NCBI GenBank assembly: GCA_946408315.1
Contig: CAMJRV010000003.1
Coordinates: forward strand, 1 to 24,373
Source: an uncultured Bacillota bacterium
GTDB taxonomy: Bacteria > Bacillota > Clostridia > Peptostreptococcales > Anaerovoracaceae
DNA length: 24,373 nt
Reading direction: 5' to 3'
Both the position numbers and the translations under genes were made by a program. Every line of letters begins with the position of its first letter. Position 1 is the stretch's first letter. Positions 19,592 to 24,373 of this stretch are shown one piece after another. The notes under the pieces were generated by a model that had not been told where the DNA came from, did not search any database, and worked only from the letters and a program-made list of their open reading frames with translations.

Positions 19592-20734
19592 TTACCCGAT
19601 CTGTTTCATCGTCCTGACCTTGCCGCGGTAGATCCACATTCCCACAGGCAGCCAGAAGGCCGCAAAGAACGCGCCTCCCAGGAGGAAATGGCCGAGAACG
19701 CCGAACCCGGCTCCCTTAAGCAAAATCTCCTTTAACGGATTGCTGTAGAAGTAAAGAGGCCACAACAGTTTCATCCCTGCGGCAAAGCCGGGCGCCATCA
19801 TAAACTCGGGCCAGCCATACCCGCAGGACAGCATGGTGGGGATCGCCAAAAACATGATAAACTGCGCGCAGTGCGTCACATCATCAAAAATCGCAGCCAG
19901 GATAAAGGCCATTCCGGTCAGGCAGGTCAGAAAAATCACCTGAATGAGCAAAATCAGCAGCAAACTCCCCTTCAGCGGATAGGAAAACAGCCAGTGAGCG
20001 ATCAGCAGACAGGACAGGGAGCAGAGAAAGGACATTCCCCCATACCGAAAAAACAGAGGCATCATTTCTCGCGCCCGAATCCTTCTCGACAGAAGGTCCA
20101 TCGGCATGTGTTTCAGCCGTTCCTTTTCCTTGAGCAGAACCGGCGTCAGCACGTTCAGATAGGTCTGCTGAATAAAAACTCCAAGCAGCCCCGGATAGAG
20201 GTAATAAAAGTATCCGAGCTGCGGATTGTACATCGTCCTGTCGACCAGCGCCAGCGTGTCGAGACTTTGCTCGGAAGCATAGGCAGCGACGCCACCGGCT
20301 TCCAGGTAAGAAATCTGGAGTTCGCTGTTCTTGGCGGTAAAAATCTTATTGGCATACAGCATGAGATTATTGCCGACCAGAAAATTGGAACCGTCCATCA
20401 GCATCAGCGCCTTCGTCCCCTTATGGGACCCAATGGACTTTCCGAAGCCGTCAGGAAGAACGAGTCCGCCTTTGATCGTCCCCATCAGAATCTCTTCCCG
20501 GATCTCCTCTGCGGAAGACGCCGCATCCACGATCTGGAAGACTGGGCAGGCCCGGAATTCATCGACGATCTCCCGGGACGCATCGGATTCATCCAGGTCC
20601 AGTATCACGATCGGGATATCCTCCACGAAAATAGGGCTCATCGCCCCGCCGAACAGTAGGGTAAAACCGATGGGAATGAAGACGAGGATGAGAATCGGCT
20701 TGTATTTTTGAATCAGTCCCACGATCCATTTCAT
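19592..20734 (-). CDS. ABC-2 type export permease (second of pair)
   Basis: Membrane permease of the ABC-2 (ABC2_membrane_3, YhhJ/YbhR-like) type. The 380 residues have an N-terminal membrane helix (about 12-32), a large outside domain (about 35-180) containing VILDLDESDASREIV, and five or six membrane helices at the C-terminal end, with the GYGWPEFMMAPGF loop in the second half. It follows the first permease with a 4-bp overlap (ATGA), so the two probably form a heterodimer. No nucleotide-binding domain is fused to it and none is encoded downstream. Substrate unknown. Confidence 0.88.
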   Translation of the reverse strand: MKWIVGLIQKYKPILILVFIPIGFTLLFGGAMSPIFVEDIPIVILDLDESDASREIVDEFRACPVFQIVDAASSAEEIREEILMGTIKGGLVLPDGFGKSIGSHKGTKALMLMDGSNFLVGNNLMLYANKIFTAKNSELQISYLEAGGVAAYASEQSLDTLALVDRTMYNPQLGYFYYLYPGLLGVFIQQTYLNVLTPVLLKEKERLKHMPMDLLSRRIRAREMMPLFFRYGGMSFLCSLSCLLIAHWLFSYPLKGSLLLILLIQVIFLTCLTGMAFILAAIFDDVTHCAQFIMFLAIPTMLSCGYGWPEFMMAPGFAAGMKLLWPLYFYSNPLKEILLKGAGFGVLGHFLLGGAFFAAFWLPVGMWIYRGKVRTMKQIG

Positions 20735-21861
20735 GCGCTCACCCCCTTACGCTGCACCAGAAAGAGAAGTCCAAGCTCCACAGCTCCAAAGATGCACATC
20801 ATTTCGATGGCGGGCAGCAGATGATGGAATTCCAGCGGCTTGAGACAAAGGTTTCTGACCGCCTCTCCATAATAATAGAACGGCAGGAACCGGGCAAGCT
20901 TCTGAAAAAACGCCGGCATTGCCAGCACAGGCCAGGTGTAGCCCCCCAGAATGGTGGTGGGAAGCACGATAACGGCTGCAATCTGCGTCGCAAGAGTTCT
21001 GTCCGTAATTACCGTGCCGACGATATAGCCGGCCATCAGCGTCACCGTGGAAAACAGCAGGGTAACGGCCGCGCCTCCCAAAAGCGTCCCTTTATAGGGC
21101 ATATCGAAAAACAGGTATTGCTCCGCCAGGGTCAGCGCGATGGAAATCGCTCCGAGCAGACCCCAATGGCAGATGGTTCTGATATGCGCCAGGAAGGGAG
21201 TCGTTTTCTCCCTCATTTCCCCGGCGCGCTCCGCTCCCATACAGGCGATTCCCACCTGAATCAGGGCGGCCAGCATGCCCGGCAGGATAAAGTTCCTGAA
21301 GTTTCTCGTCGGATTGAACAGCAGGCGGTAGGTAACGTCGATGGGGATCGCGTGATTTCTCACATCCGCCGGCACCACGCCAAGCTTTCCTTCATAGATT
21401 TTCATCATATAACCCGTTTTCAGGGTCAGCAAGATTTCAGTCATTGCCGACTTGGATGAGGACATGACGGCCAGCGTCGAACCGTCATAGACGGTAAGAA
21501 TTTTCGGAGCCTTTCCTTCCCGCATATCGCTGTAGAAGCGCTCGGGGATAATGATGCCGACATAGGCTTGCTGCCTGTAGAGCATTTCCTCGACCCGCCC
21601 GTCGTAGTCCGCCTGTTCCACGACCTTAAAATACTCGCTTTCCTCCACGTACTTCACGAAGCTGCGGCTGAAGTCGGAATGATCGTGATCCACCACCACG
21701 GTGGGAATGGACATGGCTACGTTGCTGCTCATCTCATAGCCCAGAATCAATCCTGTCGCCAGCGGTACCAGGATAAAGACGAGAAAAGTCATGACCCGTT
21801 TCGGATGTCTCTTCTTATACCGGTAAAAGAATGCCGCAAAACCTTCAAGCCGCTGTCTCAT
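20731..21861 (-). CDS. ABC-2 type export permease (first of pair)
   Basis: Paralogue of the adjacent permease with the same plan: 376 residues, N-terminal helix (about 24-42), outside domain with TVVVDHDHSDFSRSFVKYV (54-72), then about six C-terminal membrane helices including the GGYTWPVLAMPAFF loop. The matching loop (GYGWP) and DxDxSDxSR motif in both proteins show common descent by duplication. It overlaps the HlyD-like gene upstream and the second permease downstream by 4 bp each. Confidence 0.9.
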   Translation of the reverse strand: MRQRLEGFAAFFYRYKKRHPKRVMTFLVFILVPLATGLILGYEMSSNVAMSIPTVVVDHDHSDFSRSFVKYVEESEYFKVVEQADYDGRVEEMLYRQQAYVGIIIPERFYSDMREGKAPKILTVYDGSTLAVMSSSKSAMTEILLTLKTGYMMKIYEGKLGVVPADVRNHAIPIDVTYRLLFNPTRNFRNFILPGMLAALIQVGIACMGAERAGEMREKTTPFLAHIRTICHWGLLGAISIALTLAEQYLFFDMPYKGTLLGGAAVTLLFSTVTLMAGYIVGTVITDRTLATQIAAVIVLPTTILGGYTWPVLAMPAFFQKLARFLPFYYYGEAVRNLCLKPLEFHHLLPAIEMMCIFGAVELGLLFLVQRKGVSA

Positions 21862-22820
21862 TGCTGTTTCCCGTCGATTTTTCCAAGGTTGACCATGACC
21901 GTCATTCCCGGGTAGACGTCCTTATTCACGTCGAGCAGCTCAATTTTAACTCCGTAGGAAAGCACGTCAAACTCTCCGTTGTTGTTCGTCGCCCGCTTCG
22001 TTGCAAAATCTGGTTTTTGATTTACATTTACGATCTTCCCCTGAAACGTATTGTCCGGATATGCCGCAATCGTAACTGCGACCTCTCCGCCCCGGTGTAC
22101 CATTCCGAGATCGGTTTCCTTTACGTTGATTTCAATATACGGCTTTTCCTTGCTTGTCAGGGTAGCCAGCGGCATTCCCGAGGAAATCAGCTCCCCTTCG
22201 CTGACATTCAGCGAAGTGATGGTTCCGTCCATAGGCGCTTTGATCACTGCGTCATTCAGATAGCTCTGCACTTCCTGCTCTGCCGCCTTCGCCTGGGCGA
22301 CCAGCGCTTCCGCAGCCGCCTTATCCTCTTCCCGCGCGCCCTGGGCCGCCATCTCATAGGTTTCCTTCGCCGCGGTATACTGGGCAAACGCCTGATCATA
22401 TGTATTTGCAGGAACGGCTTCCTGCTCATAAAGTGTCTTGATCCTCTGATACGTCTTCTCCGCCAGATCAAATCCCGCCTTTGCCTGAGCAACCTCCTGG
22501 CTTCTGGCTCCGTTCAGCGCCTTCTCGTACTGGGCCTGGGCCGCAGACGCAGCGGCCTCCGCCTGCTGCTTTTTTGCCTGGATGCTCTCGCTTCCGATCA
22601 CGATCAGCGTATCGCCCTTTTTGACCTCCTGGCCTTCTTTCACCAGGGCCTGTTCGATGATCCCCGGGATTTTCGCGGTCAGATCGATTTCCTCCGTCCG
22701 AATATTGCCCTGAACGATGAGTTCATCCTGTCCGGACCCGTGGACCTGAACGAGGGCGAAGATCGCACACAAGACGATTACAACAGAAACGATGAGAACC
22801 GGCGTCCTGTATTTTTTCAT
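21858..22820 (-). CDS. HlyD-family membrane fusion (adaptor) protein
   Basis: Periplasmic or extracytoplasmic adaptor of a tripartite-type exporter, linking inner-membrane permeases to a TolC-like conduit. The 320 residues have one N-terminal membrane anchor (7-26), a split lipoyl domain (GKIPGII-type half at about 48-76 and AVIKAPMDGTI at 191-201), an Ala/Gln/Glu-rich coiled-coil hairpin (about 77-187) and a beta-barrel domain (about 225-312). The hairpin is long enough to engage a TolC-type helical tip. AAGGAG lies nine bases before the ATG. The stop overlaps the permease start. Confidence 0.93.
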   Translation of the reverse strand: MKKYRTPVLIVSVVIVLCAIFALVQVHGSGQDELIVQGNIRTEEIDLTAKIPGIIEQALVKEGQEVKKGDTLIVIGSESIQAKKQQAEAAASAAQAQYEKALNGARSQEVAQAKAGFDLAEKTYQRIKTLYEQEAVPANTYDQAFAQYTAAKETYEMAAQGAREEDKAAAEALVAQAKAAEQEVQSYLNDAVIKAPMDGTITSLNVSEGELISSGMPLATLTSKEKPYIEINVKETDLGMVHRGGEVAVTIAAYPDNTFQGKIVNVNQKPDFATKRATNNNGEFDVLSYGVKIELLDVNKDVYPGMTVMVNLGKIDGKQQ

Positions 22821-22864
22821 ATAATTTCACTCCTTTTTCAAATGCTAAAACTGTGATGGTCTGA

Positions 22865-24079
22865 TTACAGCGGCAGTCTCTGGATTCCGACGTCCTCCGC
22901 ATACCCGAAGGCGTACACCGCCAGATCATAATCCGAGGTGGCGGCAGCTACGGCAAGCCCCGCCTTATAGACGTTGCCCTGGGCGGTCTGAAGCTCCGCC
23001 AGAGTCGACATGCCGGATTCATAGGAGATGCGAATCAGCCGGCAGCCCTCTTCCGCGTAGGTCTTCACCGCTTTTGCCGCTTCCAGCGCCGCCTTTTTAT
23101 CCTCCAGCTCCGCAGCCTTGTTTCGAATATCGATTTCAATCTGAACGGGAGCATCCTTAGCTGCTTTTTCGGCAGACAGCAGCGCGACCTGCTCTTTCAT
23201 ATAGGTGGACGAGTTGGTCGGATATCTCGATTCCAGGTTATCTAACAGAACCTTATGCACCTCTACCGCAAAATTTGCTCCTTTTATTTCATTCCTGTTT
23301 TCCAGCGCTTTTTTGATCGAATCTTCCACGGTGATGGCCGGAGGCGTCACGGCGGTCAGCGAATCCGTAAAGATTACCGTCTGGGTTGCTTCATATCCCA
23401 GGAGGTAGTTGAAGCTCATCTTCGCGTATTCCAGTTTGGTCTCCGCCGCCCGCACTCCGCTTTTGGCCGACGTGACTGCCGACTCGGCGGAAAGTACGTC
23501 TTTCTTTGCAAGCATGCCCGCCTGGTATTGGGCCTTCGTATTCTTCAGGATATCCTCCTGGGTTTTCAGGTTATCCCGCTCCGTCTTCAGGTTCTCTGAA
23601 GCCAGAAGCACACCGTAATACAGCTTTAACGTATCGTACTCGATCTGGTTCATTTCCGACTTATAGTTCGGCTCCATCTGCTGCTTTGCAAAATCCCGGC
23701 GCAGCCGCAGTACGGCCCGGTTCGCCTTTGTAGCCCCTGCATTCTGGGCCTCCCAGCTGGCCGACGATGCGAGGGATGGCGCTGCGCTGTTCAGAAAATC
23801 CAGGGTCCTCAGCGTCTCGTTGATCGTCTGAATCGTCTCCGTGTACCCTTCGGCGATTGCCCGGTCGGCTTTTTTGTTCAGCTCTGCTGTCTGGGCTCTG
23901 GCGCCTGTGGTCTGCATGATTTTGACCGCTTCCGCAAGGGACAGCTTGACGTCCGCCTTGGCCGGCTGTTCCTTCTGGACCGGCTGCTCCGCCTTGACCG
24001 GCTCATCGGCGTAGGATGCGGTAGCGCTGAAAATCAACAATAACGCTGCGGCGCAGCAGCATATTTTCTTCTTCATCAT
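22865..24079 (-). CDS. TolC-family efflux conduit protein, barrel strands apparently lost
   Basis: A 404-residue TolC-like protein (OEP family). It has a signal peptide (cleavage probably after ASYA, residue 24), a Lys/Glu/Pro-rich linker (25-44) and two helical repeats. Each repeat has the family's helix-turn tip: YQAGMLAKKDVLSAE (185-199) and YESGMSTLAELQTAQ (353-367). Between the helices, where TolC has pairs of long beta strands that form an outer-membrane barrel, the first repeat has only a Ser/Ala-rich stretch (about 97-115) and the second a short segment (283-297). The GTG nine bases upstream is rejected: an AAGG site fits the ATG at 24077-24079 with an eight-base gap. It is first in the operon. 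Confidence 0.85.
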   Translation of the reverse strand: MMKKKICCCAAALLLIFSATASYADEPVKAEQPVQKEQPAKADVKLSLAEAVKIMQTTGARAQTAELNKKADRAIAEGYTETIQTINETLRTLDFLNSAAPSLASSASWEAQNAGATKANRAVLRLRRDFAKQQMEPNYKSEMNQIEYDTLKLYYGVLLASENLKTERDNLKTQEDILKNTKAQYQAGMLAKKDVLSAESAVTSAKSGVRAAETKLEYAKMSFNYLLGYEATQTVIFTDSLTAVTPPAITVEDSIKKALENRNEIKGANFAVEVHKVLLDNLESRYPTNSSTYMKEQVALLSAEKAAKDAPVQIEIDIRNKAAELEDKKAALEAAKAVKTYAEEGCRLIRISYESGMSTLAELQTAQGNVYKAGLAVAAATSDYDLAVYAFGYAEDVGIQRLPL

Positions 24080-24145
24080 TCTTTTCACCTTCTTTGTTTG
24101 TCAACACATGACGACTATCTTTACAGACGTGCAAATATAATTTAT

Positions 24146-24174
24146 ACTATAGCTATCGGGAGTGCAAGCGACAA
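24146..24174 (-). promoter_or_regulatory. Promoter of the TolC-HlyD-ABC2 operon
   Basis: On the minus strand TTGTCG (24169-24174) and TATAGT (24146-24151) are 17 bp apart. The -10 box overlaps a perfect 8-bp palindrome ATAGCTAT (24149-24156). The -35 box lies in one arm of an inverted repeat GCGACAA (24168-24174) / TTGTCGC (24214-24220). Both are candidate operator elements for the divergent TetR-family protein. Confidence 0.55.
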
Positions 24175-24248
24175 AAAAGCCGTATCTGTATATTAAATTT
24201 CATTTTTCGTAAATTGTCGCCAAAAATAATCGAAAGGAATCTGAGAAC

Positions 24249-24373
24249 ATGACGGAATCAAACAAGAATAAGAAAGAAGACTTGCGAGTGCGAAGGACCC
24301 ATAAGCTTTTATCCCAGGCCCTGCTGTCCCTTCTTTTGGAAAAGCCTTTTGAAGAAATCTACGTTACGGATAT
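24249..24373 (+). CDS. TetR/AcrR-family regulator, N-terminal fragment
   Basis: Only the first 41 codons lie in the window. After a basic, Lys-rich start comes RVRRTHKLLSQALLSLLLEK then PFEEIYVTD, the first helix and the lead into the helix-turn-helix of TetR-type repressors. An AAAGGA lies about ten bases before the ATG. It is divergent from the TolC-HlyD-ABC2 operon across 169 bp, the usual arrangement for a local repressor of an efflux operon, so control of that operon is the most likely role (inference). The gene continues beyond the window. Confidence 0.8.
   Translation, partial: MTESNKNKKEDLRVRRTHKLLSQALLSLLLEKPFEEIYVTD

Overview
The window looks like a chromosomal segment of a Bacillota (Firmicutes) anaerobe, most probably a clostridium. 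The evidence is the gene neighbourhood (comEB/wecA/wecB next to atpI-BEFHAGDC), strong AGGAGG-type ribosome binding sites, YhbY and SanA-like proteins, a short clostridial-type MetH and a c subunit with a sodium-type ion site. Family or genus cannot be fixed from the sequence alone. Base composition is near-balanced and nearly every base is coding.

Layout. (1) 6-1265, plus strand: a regulator with two HD-type domains, the second a clear HD-GYP domain. (2) 1266-1571: an A-rich imperfect tandem repeat, then a large composite hairpin that ends the convergent ATP synthase operon. (3) 8501-1572, minus strand: a complete F-type ATP synthase operon in the order atpI-B-E-F-H-A-G-D-C, with its own promoter at 8538-8565. 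(4) 18127-8769, minus strand: a tight nine-gene run yhbY, sanA-like, truA, metF, metH, dCMP deaminase, wecA/tagO-like, wecB/mnaA and a MATE exporter. It starts from a promoter at 18184-18213 and ends at a terminator at 8608-8655. It mixes ribosome assembly, tRNA modification, methionine/folate metabolism, pyrimidine supply and cell-envelope polysaccharide priming. (5) 18406-19464, plus strand: an isolated TRAP-type solute-binding lipoprotein with its own terminator. (6) 24079-19592, minus strand: a four-gene export operon (TolC-like, HlyD-like and two ABC-2 permeases) with 4-bp overlaps between the last three genes, and a divergent TetR-family regulator that runs off the window end.

How the genes may work together. 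The c subunit carries Q32, V63, E65, T66 and T67, the positions that bind Na+ in Ilyobacter-type c rings. Together with AtpI this suggests a Na+-coupled ATP synthase, possibly sharing a sodium economy with the MATE and TRAP-type transport functions; that last link is inference. MetF and MetH overlap by 4 bp and form the methyl branch that makes methyl-THF and methionine. WecB and the WecA/TagO-like protein supply ManNAc and the lipid-linked first sugar of an envelope polymer.

The most unusual feature is the export operon. It has a tripartite-efflux layout, but no ATPase gene is visible, and the TolC-like protein seems to lack the beta-strand segments that form the outer-membrane barrel. That would fit an envelope-spanning, helix-only conduit in a single-membrane cell.
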